56,269 bases of DNA from Sulfurimonas sp. (GCA_024513425.1 JANEIH010000002.1:1-56269); one strand, 5' to 3'; shown: positions 7,294 to 16,590, counted from the first letter of the stretch. Translations and numbers: made by a program. The notes: generated by a model not told the origin, from the letters alone.

Positions 7294-10200
7294 TTAAATC
7301 TCTTTAATCTCAACTCTGTAAGCTTTTTGACTCGGTTTTACCGGACGTTTAATATGGTATGGACGACGCCATGTATCACCAGTTGCAAGAGGGCGAGTTA
7401 AGTCGTCTCTCCATGCTTTATAAACTTTAAAGTTATTTTCATAGTTTACATGGATATCACCAATCTTTTCATCAGCTCCAGCTTTAGAAAGAATAACTTT
7501 TTGATGCCAACCATGATTACCGGCAATTGGATCTGGATGACAAGGAGCTACAGCATTTTGCCATGCACCAGAGAGTCCATTCCACCAGATATCATCTAAG
7601 TCTCTGTTATACTCTTTAAACTGCCACGCTTTATGAGGATGAATACCTTCAGTTGTTGTCATTGTTCCAACTTTACCATCATTTGTCATAGTAACTTTTG
7701 GAGATCCTAAACTCATAATACCTAGTGAATGTTCAAATCCTGGAATGTTGACAGAATCTTTCAATTTCCAACGCCCAGCATGGTGTGAACACGCAAGAAC
7801 ACCAGGACGAGTTGCCTCAGTCGGTACTGCCATTGCGATAAAATAACCACTTTTGATACCAGTTAAAGTATCTTGAATTTGAACTTTTACAGCATCACCG
7901 CGTTTGATACCAAGTTTTTCAGCATCTTTTGTGTAAATCCATACAGGATTGTGATTTTGTGAAATTTCCATAAGGTGCTTAGAGTTCACAGAGCGTGTGT
8001 GAATGTTATATGGCAGACGATAAATTGTATTTAATGCAAACTCATTATCACCTTTCATATGTTTATGGTGAACCTGAGTTACTAGGTGAACCATTTTATC
8101 ATTCTCCGCCTTGTTTCTAGGATAAATAGGAATAGCGTACTCTGGCCATTTCCATTCAGTTAACCATTCAGAGAAGAATTCAAGTTTCTTGCTTAAAGTA
8201 TGGAAACCTTCAAGAGCTTTGTTGTCTTTAATGATACCGATAGACTCTTCTACCATGCCATCTTTGACCCAAAGTGTTCCAAAACTATCTTTTTTCACTT
8301 CGTCTTTATGGTATTTATGTCCATGTGCATAGACATAATCACCTTCGATTTTCAACTCTTCTTCTTGTGGTTTATACACATTAGTTTTCTCAGTCCAACA
8401 ACCATGATCTCTAATGTATGCATATACCGGATACTCTTCACCTTTGTACATTTTTCTTGCAGTTTCGTTCAATCTTGGTATATTACTCAATGCTGCATCA
8501 AAGTACTCAGGAACTGTTACACAGCGAGATGGATCTTTTTTACTTGCCCAATATTTTCTTACACCTAAAGAACCATCTGGATCTACATGATGAACAATAA
8601 GATTTGGCCAGAATTCACTCTCTTCCCAAACTTCACCAAGACCAAATTTCATATGTGCTTCTAATGTAGCGCGTGTTGGATCTTTTGGTTTCCATCCAGA
8701 TTTTTCAGCTGCAACACGAAGAACCGCTTGACGAAATTCAATACGCTGCTCTGGCTTCGATGGAGTAGACTGCTGGTCATTTCTCTCACCCGCAAGTCCA
8801 ACTGGAAGAACATAATCACAGTACCAGTTTGTTTCAGACCATGTTGGTGACAGGTTGAATGTTAATTCAAATTTATCTTCGCGCTTTAGTGCTTCCATCC
8901 ATCTAAAACCATCCGGATTAATCCATAATGGATTGTGCATTCTTGGAACATACACAGCCATGGATTTAGGAATCTTAAGCCCTTTTTTTGTCCATTTTGC
9001 ATGCCAGTCGTCATCCATCATAATTTGTGGCATCATAAAGCCCATTTCATAAGTTGAAATCGGATATTCCGGCGGCCAAGCAATTTCATTCCACGCATCA
9101 GTTTTTACTGGGTGTTTACCAGCTACTGTAGCTTTATCACCTTTACCTGCAACTGAAATCTCATGCCAGTGGTGCATACCTATTCCACCGATATCTCCAC
9201 GCATAGCACCACGAAGTGCTAACGGTAAGAAACCGGCACGCGTGTTCATCCAACCACCACGGTGACCGATTGCTCCGGCACGCCATAGATAACTAGTGAT
9301 TCTTGCACCAGCCGGGACAAAAAGTTCCCATAACTCATCAAGCTTGTACTCCATACCTTCAAGTTTACACTCTTGGACTACAAACTCTTTTGTATATGGT
9401 GCATACAACTCTTTCATAAGTTCTATGTATGATTCATAACTGTCATCTTTTGGCACTTTTGAAATATATCCATAACCAACCATCTTTTGTAAATAGTCTT
9501 TGTTCGCCATTAGACGATCCCAGTTCAACCACTCTTTTACATAGACATGATCTACTAAATCATTTCCGTCTTTATCTTTTTCATGAACAATTCTATTTAC
9601 AAGATAAAGATAAAGTGCTGCTTCAGTTCCTGGCCATGCCGGAATCCATAAATCTGCCATACCGGCAGAGTTACTCATTCTAGGGTCAATAACAACCATT
9701 TTTGCACCACGCTTACGTGCATCAGCAATATATGCTGCTGATTGTTGGAAGTAGTGTCCTGCATCTGCTGCGTGAGATGATTGTAAGAAAATCAAATCTG
9801 CACTAGCCCAGTCTGGTGAGTTTCTATCATCATTTGCCCACTGGATTGTACCTTCACGAGCACCTGCGGAACAGATGTTTGTGTGAGAGTTGTATCCGTC
9901 AATTCCTAATGATTGAGGAACACGCGGACCAAAACCATTCTCATTTGGACGACCAACATGATACATGATTTGTTTTTTAGAAACTTCATCACCTTTAGCA
10001 AGCGTATCGTGCATTTTCTTACCAATAGCAGCCATTGCTTCATCCCAAGTTACACGAACCCATTTTCCTTCGCCACGCTTAGAACCTGGAGCTCTTTTGA
10101 TTGGGAATGGAATACGATCTGGATCGTACATTTGAGAAGTTACAGCGTACCCTTTTGCACAGTTACGCCCACGAGAACCTGTGTGAAGTGGATTTCCCAT

Positions 10201-10581
10201 ATATTTACGCACTGTAAGCACACCCTTCTCAAAATCATTCTTGTTTACCCATGCAGTAAGACCACATCCTGCTTCACAGTTTGAACAAACTGTTGGAACG
10301 ATTGTATAATCATTTACTTGAATACCGTCTGGGTTTTCAGCACTTCTCACGCCATGACGCTCTATACCACCGCGTTTCCAGTCAGTTCCATCAAGCTCTT
10401 TAAAGCTATCCCACTCTTTTTGTTCAGGATAAAATGAAATTGTTTTTGGAGTATTTGTAAACTTACTGTCTGTTACAGATTCTGCGACAGCATCAGTTGT
10501 AAATACACCCTTTGCTATAGCTACACCAGCAACGCTAAATGCAGCACCTTTTAAAAATGTTCTTCTGCTTTGTAAATACAT
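7294..10581 (-). CDS. Tat-exported molybdopterin oxidoreductase, Psr/Phs/Soe-like catalytic subunit
   Basis: A 1095-residue catalytic subunit of a complex iron-sulfur molybdoenzyme. The N-terminus has a twin-arginine signal (SRRTFLKGAAF, 5-15), so it is exported folded. Cysteines 99, 102, 106 and 141 make the N-terminal [4Fe-4S] site (CxxCx3CxnC). Cys237 in THTNICSAGAREG is the probable Mo ligand, as in polysulfide/thiosulfate reductases and SoeA-type sulfite dehydrogenases. Formate dehydrogenases of this phylum carry selenocysteine in a different context. SSHAADAGHYF and DPRMSNSAGMADLWIPAWPGTEAA also resemble the Psr/Phs/Soe clade. The C-terminal part holds the usual molybdopterin-binding domain. 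A strong AAGGAG precedes the start. A sulfur-compound substrate is likely; its identity and direction of reaction are not readable. Confidence 0.85.
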   Translation of the reverse strand: MYLQSRRTFLKGAAFSVAGVAIAKGVFTTDAVAESVTDSKFTNTPKTISFYPEQKEWDSFKELDGTDWKRGGIERHGVRSAENPDGIQVNDYTIVPTVCSNCEAGCGLTAWVNKNDFEKGVLTVRKYMGNPLHTGSRGRNCAKGYAVTSQMYDPDRIPFPIKRAPGSKRGEGKWVRVTWDEAMAAIGKKMHDTLAKGDEVSKKQIMYHVGRPNENGFGPRVPQSLGIDGYNSHTNICSAGAREGTIQWANDDRNSPDWASADLIFLQSSHAADAGHYFQQSAAYIADARKRGAKMVVIDPRMSNSAGMADLWIPAWPGTEAALYLYLVNRIVHEKDKDGNDLVDHVYVKEWLNWDRLMANKDYLQKMVGYGYISKVPKDDSYESYIELMKELYAPYTKEFVVQECKLEGMEYKLDELWELFVPAGARITSYLWRAGAIGHRGGWMNTRAGFLPLALRGAMRGDIGGIGMHHWHEISVAGKGDKATVAGKHPVKTDAWNEIAWPPEYPISTYEMGFMMPQIMMDDDWHAKWTKKGLKIPKSMAVYVPRMHNPLWINPDGFRWMEALKREDKFELTFNLSPTWSETNWYCDYVLPVGLAGERNDQQSTPSKPEQRIEFRQAVLRVAAEKSGWKPKDPTRATLEAHMKFGLGEVWEESEFWPNLIVHHVDPDGSLGVRKYWASKKDPSRCVTVPEYFDAALSNIPRLNETARKMYKGEEYPVYAYIRDHGCWTEKTNVYKPQEEELKIEGDYVYAHGHKYHKDEVKKDSFGTLWVKDGMVEESIGIIKDNKALEGFHTLSKKLEFFSEWLTEWKWPEYAIPIYPRNKAENDKMVHLVTQVHHKHMKGDNEFALNTIYRLPYNIHTRSVNSKHLMEISQNHNPVWIYTKDAEKLGIKRGDAVKVQIQDTLTGIKSGYFIAMAVPTEATRPGVLACSHHAGRWKLKDSVNIPGFEHSLGIMSLGSPKVTMTNDGKVGTMTTTEGIHPHKAWQFKEYNRDLDDIWWNGLSGAWQNAVAPCHPDPIAGNHGWHQKVILSKAGADEKIGDIHVNYENNFKVYKAWRDDLTRPLATGDTWRRPYHIKRPVKPSQKAYRVEIKEI

Positions 10582-10594
10582 TTATACTTTCTCC

Positions 10595-11497
10595 TTAACT
10601 AAGTGGTAATAACTGTGGAATTATTAACCAAATATGCTTGACTACCCACAATCCTGCGATCGCTAAAATAGCCGCAAGATTTAAAATAGCACTACTTTTA
10701 CTAACACGCGCAAGTGCTATAAGCAACATAGGTAAGATATATGCGACCCACTGCCCAACCCAGAACATTGTTGCATATTCACCGTCACCTTTTACATAGT
10801 GTAAAATTGCTGCAACCTCTTCTGATTTCATAGCACCAAAAATATACTCTGACATATAGATGATAAATGCCATCAAAGCAGATAATCCTAAAATAGCTCC
10901 AAAGAACTGTTTTGTCTCATCACTAAGTTTTGAACCGCCAAGTAAAATAATAGCTGCAGAACCTGAGAGAGTCGCTGCTAAAATCATCTGCACCGCTTCT
11001 GTTGGCATTTGCCATAGCTCACGAGCGGTAGCTTCGGCCATAATTCCCGCAGTGTAAAGTGTTACGGGGATTGCCAAAAGTGTTATCCAAAAAAGCAATT
11101 TGTCATAAGTAGCAGTATCTTTTTTAAAAAAGATAATAACAATCATTAAAGACTCTAAAGCAACAAATATTGAAGCCATCCATGCACCTACTGTGATAGC
11201 AGAAGTCCAGTGAGGATAGAAAAAGATATGCCACATTCTAAATGGTTGGTGCAAATCAGCCAAAGTAAATAATAAGAAAATATTCATAAAGATAAAAGAG
11301 ACTATAAGCGTTGAAGTTCTCAGGCCTTTCATCTCATCAGGATTTTTTCTAAGTAATAAGAAAAGCATAAACACCAAACCGGTACCGATACTCTTCGCCC
11401 ACATATTCATCGTAACATACCAACCCCAAAATATGTCTGGTATCGCCACATCCAAAGTAACCACTGCATTTGTTGCAGCCAAAGTTTCATGTACCAT
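10595..11497 (-). CDS. NrfD/PsrC-type quinone-interacting membrane subunit
   Basis: A 300-residue integral membrane protein with about eight hydrophobic segments and the early pattern FWGWYVTMNMWAKSIGTG of NrfD/PsrC-family subunits. Family members exchange electrons between the quinone pool and the iron-sulfur subunit, without haem. Its start overlaps the stop of the iron-sulfur gene as TAATG, and the catalytic subunit follows after 13 bases. The order Fe-S, membrane, catalytic differs from the usual catalytic-first psrABC order. Confidence 0.9.
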   Translation of the reverse strand: MVHETLAATNAVVTLDVAIPDIFWGWYVTMNMWAKSIGTGLVFMLFLLLRKNPDEMKGLRTSTLIVSFIFMNIFLLFTLADLHQPFRMWHIFFYPHWTSAITVGAWMASIFVALESLMIVIIFFKKDTATYDKLLFWITLLAIPVTLYTAGIMAEATARELWQMPTEAVQMILAATLSGSAAIILLGGSKLSDETKQFFGAILGLSALMAFIIYMSEYIFGAMKSEEVAAILHYVKGDGEYATMFWVGQWVAYILPMLLIALARVSKSSAILNLAAILAIAGLWVVKHIWLIIPQLLPLS

Positions 11498-12132
11498 TAG
11501 TGATGCCCTCCTAGTGGAAGTTTTGTTATATTGTTAAATAAGCTATAGCCTTTTTCTCTTTTTGATGCAAGAGGGTTTAGATTAACTTGGCTTGCTCCAA
11601 CATAATAGTGATGAGGATTCGTGCCTTTTTCTGGTTTACGAACCTGCACATCTCTGTTGTCTTGAATATATCTAGAAATATTTGAAGTTGGATCATCTAA
11701 ATCACCAAAAATATTTGCCTCAACCGGACATGCAACAACACACGCAGGCATCATAGATGATGCGATACGGTGAGCACAATATGTACACTTATCGGCTGTT
11801 TGCGTCTCTGGGTCTATATAGATAGCACCATATGGACAAGCCATAACACAACCGGCACAACCGATACATCTCTCTTTATCAATATTTACAATTCCATTTT
11901 CAAGATAATGAAGAGCGGATACCGGACAGATTCTTTCACATGGAGCATTCTCACAGTGATTGCATCTAAGCGGTGTAAATGTTCTTTTAGTCTCTGGGTA
12001 TGTACCCACATCTACATATTTAACACGGAGTCTCCATGTACTAAGCGGGACTTCATTTTCCACTTTACATGCGATCTCACAACCTTTACATCCCATACAT
12101 AGATGTAAATCAACTAGGAAACCTAATTGCAT
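11497..12132 (-). CDS. Four-cluster iron-sulfur subunit of the molybdoenzyme
   Basis: A 211-residue electron-transfer subunit of the DmsB/PsrB/NrfC type, moving electrons between the catalytic and NrfD-like subunits. Four cysteine groups are visible: CMGCKGCEIACK (12-22), CNHCENAPCERICP, CIGCAGCVMACP and CTYCAHRI followed by CVVACP, consistent with four [4Fe-4S] clusters. No signal peptide is present, so it would be carried across the membrane with the Tat-exported catalytic subunit. AAAGGAG lies six bases before the ATG. It is the first gene of the seven-gene operon, behind a 256-base untranslated region with competing hairpins. Confidence 0.92.
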   Translation of the reverse strand: MQLGFLVDLHLCMGCKGCEIACKVENEVPLSTWRLRVKYVDVGTYPETKRTFTPLRCNHCENAPCERICPVSALHYLENGIVNIDKERCIGCAGCVMACPYGAIYIDPETQTADKCTYCAHRIASSMMPACVVACPVEANIFGDLDDPTSNISRYIQDNRDVQVRKPEKGTNPHHYYVGASQVNLNPLASKREKGYSLFNNITKLPLGGHH

Positions 12133-12153
12133 ATATTTCTCCTTTATCCCATT

Positions 12154-12226
12154 AGGGCTTATTTAAGATTTATAACTACGACTTATCTACACTAAAAGAA
12201 GCCCTTATACACGGCATTTCGGGCTT
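12154..12226 (-). promoter_or_regulatory. Competing stems in the leader of the molybdoenzyme operon
   Basis: Three complementary blocks occur in the gap between hisD and the iron-sulfur gene: AAGCCC/GGGCTT (12199-12204 with 12221-12226, 16-base loop) and AAGCCCT/AGGGCTT (12199-12205 with 12154-12160, 38-base loop). The middle block can pair with either partner but not both. On the minus strand the first hairpin is followed by CUUUU and may terminate hisD readthrough; the alternative stem ends just upstream of the ribosome site. On the plus strand the first hairpin has a run of seven T and looks like a terminator, so it may be bidirectional. Confidence 0.4.
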
Positions 12227-12388
12227 TTTTTACTGTGTCTATGATAACAAACGAAGCTTAAAGAAGTTATAAATTAATGATAATTTTATAATAGGTTTTT
12301 CAAATGGGTATATTTAGAAAAGTAATATTTGAGAGCTTTATACTAATTATAAGCTTAAGTTTTACAACTAGTATAAGGATTTAAAAAG

Positions 12389-13678
12389 TTATCTCAATCG
12401 CACTCTGACAGAGTGTTCATGTGCAGTAAGACCTTCTGTATTTGCAATGAGGGCACACTCTTTACCTATCTCACTAATAGCCTTTGAACTAAATGAGATA
12501 ATCGAACTTTTCTTCATAAAGTCTTCTACGCTAAGCGGTGAATAGAATTTTGCGGTCCCGCCTGTTGGAAGTGTATGGTTTGGTCCTGCAATATAATCGC
12601 CTATTGCTTCTGGAGTATTGTGTCCTAAGAAAATGGCTCCGGCATGTTTAATGTATGGAAGCAGTTCAAACGGGTTCTGCGTCGCAACTTCAAGGTGCTC
12701 TGGTGCTATCTCATTCATCAACTTAACAGCTTCATCCATACTTTGTGTTACTATGATTGCTCCACGCTTCTCTATCGACTCTCTAGCTATATCCTCACGC
12801 GAAAGATTTTGCAACCATTTTTCGATCTCCACTTGAACTGCATTAGCCAATCTCTGTGATGGAGTAATCAAAATCGAACTTGCCATCTCATCATGCTCCG
12901 CCTGTGAGAGCATATCAATTGCCATATGATTTGGGTTTGCGCTCTCATCTGCTAAGATTCCTATCTCACTTGGACCCGCAATCATATCGATATTTACATC
13001 TCCAAAAACCATCTTCTTCGCAGTTGCCACAAAGATATTTCCAGGTCCGGTAACAACATCAACTTTAGGAATACTTTCTGTTCCGTATGCCAAAGCAGCG
13101 ATTGCTGATGCACCACCTACTTTATAGACCTGCTCAACTCCACAGAGGTGGCATGCCGCCAAAAGAAGCTCATTGGGTTTATTATCTGGTGTCGGTGTGC
13201 ATACAACAATATTTTCCACACCTGCAACCTGTGCAGGGATAACATTCATCAAAAGCGATGACGGATATGTAGCTTTCCCACCAGGAATGTAAAGCCCAGC
13301 AGAGTCAACCGGGGTTACTTTTTGTCCAAGAATTGTTCCATTTGCTTCAGTATCAAACCATGATTGTGGCTTTTGTTTTTCATGATAGACTTTGATTCTG
13401 TCATAAGCAAGATGCAGTGATGCTTTTAATTTTTCATTTAAGCTATCGTATGCTTTACTCATAGACTCCTGAGAAATTTTCAAATCTTCATCACTTTGCG
13501 GAGTCCAGCCATCAAACTTTGCTATATGCAAAAAAAGTGCTCTGTTCTTATCTTTTTTTATCTCATCAATAATATCACCGACTATGCCTGAAACATGGTC
13601 AATATCCATTTTCCCGCGTCCAAGAAGTTCTTCAAATTTTTTATCAAAATCACTATCTGTTGATTTTACAAATATCAT
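12389..13678 (-). CDS. hisD: Histidinol dehydrogenase
   Basis: Catalyses the last two steps of histidine biosynthesis, the NAD-dependent oxidation of L-histidinol to histidine, in the cytoplasm. The 429-residue length is normal. Visible family signatures are TPVDSAGLYIPGGKATYPSSLLMN, the NAD-binding VTGPGNIFVATAKK, DMIAGPSEIGI, the zinc and catalytic region with DMLSQAEHD, and near the end IAPEHLEV and GPNHTLPT. It is the last gene of the hemerythrin-aroK operon and its start abuts the stop of the thioredoxin-like gene. Confidence 0.97.
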   Translation of the reverse strand: MIFVKSTDSDFDKKFEELLGRGKMDIDHVSGIVGDIIDEIKKDKNRALFLHIAKFDGWTPQSDEDLKISQESMSKAYDSLNEKLKASLHLAYDRIKVYHEKQKPQSWFDTEANGTILGQKVTPVDSAGLYIPGGKATYPSSLLMNVIPAQVAGVENIVVCTPTPDNKPNELLLAACHLCGVEQVYKVGGASAIAALAYGTESIPKVDVVTGPGNIFVATAKKMVFGDVNIDMIAGPSEIGILADESANPNHMAIDMLSQAEHDEMASSILITPSQRLANAVQVEIEKWLQNLSREDIARESIEKRGAIIVTQSMDEAVKLMNEIAPEHLEVATQNPFELLPYIKHAGAIFLGHNTPEAIGDYIAGPNHTLPTGGTAKFYSPLSVEDFMKKSSIISFSSKAISEIGKECALIANTEGLTAHEHSVRVRLR

Positions 13679-14109
13679 TATTTTCGCGCTCTCTTTTTGT
13701 TTTTATCAAACTCTTTTTTTGCGATATGGAGTGTTTCTAAAAACATATCTTTTTTGATATATCCAAGTAGTGGCTGATACATTGGTGTTCCATTAGGGTA
13801 AAGAAACCATATTCCCGGTAACCCCGGTGTGTTTTGGCGAATATCCATCGGGATATAATCCCCCTCATTTGTCCACGAACGGATCGCTATAAAGTTTTTA
13901 TTTAACTCTTTGACGACTTTTGCATCTCTGAGCGTTGTCTTATCCAATAAGATACAGTATCTACAAGTATCGCGTGAGATAATAAATAAAACCGGTTTGT
14001 TTTGTTTTGTTGCAGCTGCAATACCGCTTTGATAATCTTTAGCCCAATCTACTGTTGCTCCAAAAAGAGTACTACTAAGGAGTACACCTAATATAATTTT
14101 TTTAAACAT
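13678..14109 (-). CDS. Exported thioredoxin-fold protein
   Basis: A 143-residue protein with a signal peptide (MFKKIILGVLLSSTLFGATV) and a thioredoxin-like fold similar to DUF255/thioredoxin_7 proteins. KPVLFIISRDTCRYC carries a CxxC pair (CRYC, about 50-53), but it lacks the classical WCxxC tryptophan. A cis-proline-like GLPGIWFLYPNGTP follows. Probably a periplasmic disulfide reductase or isomerase. It overlaps aroK by eight bases at its start and hisD by one base at its end, so it is cotranscribed with these unrelated metabolic genes. Confidence 0.8.
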   Translation of the reverse strand: MFKKIILGVLLSSTLFGATVDWAKDYQSGIAAATKQNKPVLFIISRDTCRYCILLDKTTLRDAKVVKELNKNFIAIRSWTNEGDYIPMDIRQNTPGLPGIWFLYPNGTPMYQPLLGYIKKDMFLETLHIAKKEFDKNKKRARK

Positions 14110-14617
14110 GTTTTTTTACCTTTTTTAAAAGTTCTTTTGAGCACTCTTTTGCACTCTTGCCTGTCACATCTATAACTATATCTGCTAGCTTTAAATACTC
14201 TGGCTGTCTCTGCTTATACAGCTTTTGTGCAGCCTGAAGATCAGAAAGCAGTGGTCTTTTTTTCAGTTTTTTAGCTGCATTTGGATGCTCTTTTATTCTT
14301 TTGATGATAGCATCAAATGGAGAATCTAGAAGTACAATTGTACCTATTTTTTTTAAATTTTCCTGCTTATAGAATCCACCACCCGTTGAGATGAGTGTAT
14401 TTTTCACACTTAACTCCAACCATTTTGCTATATTTTTTTCTAATTTTCGGAAATACTTTTCACCTTCGTCTTCAAAAATAGTTTTTATTTTTCTATTTTC
14501 CATACTCTCTATCAAATCGTCTGTGTCTATTGCAATATAATCAGAATATTTAACAATCTCGCGAGCAACACTTCCTTTGCCAACTCCCATAAATCCAATC
14601 AATACTATATTTTTCAT
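14102..14617 (-). CDS. aroK: Shikimate kinase
   Basis: Phosphorylates shikimate with ATP in the chorismate pathway. The 171-residue protein has the Walker A motif GFMGVGKGS (8-16), the shikimate-binding Asp pair in IDTDDLIE, the FRKLE arginine/glutamate segment, STGGGF, and the lid arginine in KKRPLL. Length is standard. It lies nine bases after the NnrS-like membrane gene and overlaps the thioredoxin-like gene. Confidence 0.95.
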   Translation of the reverse strand: MKNIVLIGFMGVGKGSVAREIVKYSDYIAIDTDDLIESMENRKIKTIFEDEGEKYFRKLEKNIAKWLELSVKNTLISTGGGFYKQENLKKIGTIVLLDSPFDAIIKRIKEHPNAAKKLKKRPLLSDLQAAQKLYKQRQPEYLKLADIVIDVTGKSAKECSKELLKKVKKHV

Positions 14618-14626
14618 TTTCTCACT

Positions 14627-15916
14627 TTATGTCATACTAAAAGCACTCATATCAAAATCTGGTTTTTTCTTTCTTGTTGTATGATATATCCAAACCGGTG
14701 CTAAGATATTATACTCTAGTATTGCCATACTCACAATAAAAAAGAGTGATGACGGTATAAGAAATTCTGACATATAAAAAGAGAAGATAAAACCTACAAG
14801 AGAGAGCATAAGGAGAAGAAACTGTAGGCGTGAAAATTTTTTGTTTATCATCTCATTTATTGTCGGAATTGTCATATATCCAAGGGCATTCAGATGAAAC
14901 CAGACCAAAAACGGTACAATCTTATAGAGCATCCCAAGCATGATAGAGAGAACAAACCCACCACCGATAAGAATCCCTACCATTACAATATACTCATGCT
15001 TAAAAAACTCATCATATATCCAAAGAAATGAACCAAGTGTCAAAAAGATACTCGCAGCTCTCCAGTACCATACTGTTACATCTGAGACTGGTCTTTTTCT
15101 TTTATTGAACTTTATCCACACCGTTGTTGCAAATGCCCAAAAAAATGTAGTTACCCAAAGTTTTGCATACAGAGTATGCTCTTGTGCAAAAATGCTCAGC
15201 ACCATCCATATAAAAAGCCCTGTAGAGATAAGTAAAACAACTCTTTTTTTACAAAACTGCTTAAAACGCGGTGCTACATAAAACATCGGCAGAACCTGAA
15301 AAGCCACACCAATTATTAAAATACCCGCAAAACCAAAAACAGCCCAGACACTGTGGATATTTGCCACGATATAATGCAACCCTGTTATATCGTTTTCACT
15401 ATATCCATAAAGCAGATAAACACCCATCAAAACAATCATAAACGCAAATATAAGAGCAACCGACATCCCTTTGATACTCGCAGTAAAATGTTGGACACCT
15501 TTAATGGCATAAAGCATACTCCCGATAATCACAAGAAATCCGCTCCCAAGAAAAAGGGATGCAAGGCGCAATAAAAGCGTATTGCTCATCTCTAAACCAA
15601 AAACCATACTGAAAAGTCCCAACAGTAATGCTGCGTGTGAAAAAGTAGCAACTGTTTCTATTTTTGGAATATTAACGCCTGCAAGAACCGATAGCATCTG
15701 CGTGAGTGCTCCTAGCATAATGAAACCAAAAATACCTATAGTTATGAGATGTACAACTACAATAGCATCAATAGAGTAGCGATTCATCAAAGTAGCAGAA
15801 TCACTAAAAAGCAGTAAAAAACCTACTAAGATACCAAAAATAGGTGCCATTATAAAAAAACGAAGTGGTGCTGAAATGGGAGGTGCTTGATCTATAGATA
15901 AGCCATTAAAGTCCAA
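14627..15916 (-). CDS. NnrS-like / haem-copper-oxidase-subunit-like membrane protein
   Basis: A 429-residue polytopic protein with about twelve transmembrane segments and no soluble domain. Conserved-looking histidines sit in helices: VVHLITIGIFGFIMLGALTQML near the start, ANIHSVWAVFGFAGILIIGVAFQVLPMF in the middle, and VPFLVWFHLNALG later. These patterns resemble NnrS and related proteins with the haem-copper oxidase subunit I fold, which take part in nitric oxide tolerance. The family assignment is moderate. It follows the hemerythrin gene by nine bases, which supports an O2- or NO-related role, and precedes aroK by nine bases. Confidence 0.6.
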   Translation of the reverse strand: MDFNGLSIDQAPPISAPLRFFIMAPIFGILVGFLLLFSDSATLMNRYSIDAIVVVHLITIGIFGFIMLGALTQMLSVLAGVNIPKIETVATFSHAALLLGLFSMVFGLEMSNTLLLRLASLFLGSGFLVIIGSMLYAIKGVQHFTASIKGMSVALIFAFMIVLMGVYLLYGYSENDITGLHYIVANIHSVWAVFGFAGILIIGVAFQVLPMFYVAPRFKQFCKKRVVLLISTGLFIWMVLSIFAQEHTLYAKLWVTTFFWAFATTVWIKFNKRKRPVSDVTVWYWRAASIFLTLGSFLWIYDEFFKHEYIVMVGILIGGGFVLSIMLGMLYKIVPFLVWFHLNALGYMTIPTINEMINKKFSRLQFLLLMLSLVGFIFSFYMSEFLIPSSLFFIVSMAILEYNILAPVWIYHTTRKKKPDFDMSAFSMT

Positions 15917-15925
15917 AACTTTTTC

Positions 15926-16366
15926 CTACTCTACAACAAGAGAGTCCATCATCTCTACGATACGATCAGATTCTGCACTTAAATGCTGTTGTGCCATGGC
16001 GTAGAGCATCTGCTCTTCTTTCATATTGTGTTGTTGCAGTAAAATCATCAATGTTTCAGAGAGTCCAAAAAATTTATCTTTGTCATCATTCTCAATTGCT
16101 TCAAGTAGCTGGCTCATAAGATTTCTCATCTGAGAGTGTTCTTGACGCATCATCTCTGTTGGACCCATTGTCATATCTGTTTTTGTTTCAAACTCCAAAA
16201 ACATAACACGCTCTTCCATCTGAAAGTGTCTCTCCATATTTGCAATAAACTCCTGCGTGAGCTCTTTGGCATCTAAAAGAGAGTTATGTGCCCGCTCTTC
16301 CATCTTTGCAAAAACATCATCACATCGTCTATGGTCATTTGTCAAATACTCTTTTATACTACTCAA
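15926..16366 (-). CDS. Hemerythrin-like HHE-domain protein
   Basis: A 146-residue four-helix-bundle protein of the hemerythrin/HHE family, which binds a diiron centre and O2 or NO. Candidate ligands are His in TNDHRRCDD, HFQMEE with its glutamate, QEHSQMRN, and QQHNMKEEQ. The start is TTG at 16366 with AGGA seven bases upstream; no ATG in frame would preserve the first histidine helix. It is the first gene of the operon continuing into the NnrS-like gene, aroK and hisD. Confidence 0.85.
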   Translation of the reverse strand: MSSIKEYLTNDHRRCDDVFAKMEERAHNSLLDAKELTQEFIANMERHFQMEERVMFLEFETKTDMTMGPTEMMRQEHSQMRNLMSQLLEAIENDDKDKFFGLSETLMILLQQHNMKEEQMLYAMAQQHLSAESDRIVEMMDSLVVE

Positions 16367-16590
16367 AATTACATCCTAAAATAAAAAATTTTCAGTATTG
16401 AGCCACTTGATCCCGATTTTTGAGATTAAAAAATTCAGAACTAAGATATACCTGCAACATTTTATCTCAATTTTGTTAAATTTCTATAAAGTTTCCATTT
16501 TCGCTCTGTGCTTTGTGGTTCAATAGTGTAAATCTCTCTTCTTTAAATCACATTTTTAACAGAAAAGTAGAACTATTTAATAACAAAAGG

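Noticed and set aside
7294-10581. Formate dehydrogenase catalytic subunit
   Set aside because: The accessory set and NrfD-like subunit made this worth considering, but the Mo-ligand region reads THTNICSAGAREG with Cys, not the selenocysteine/His-Gly context of formate dehydrogenases.
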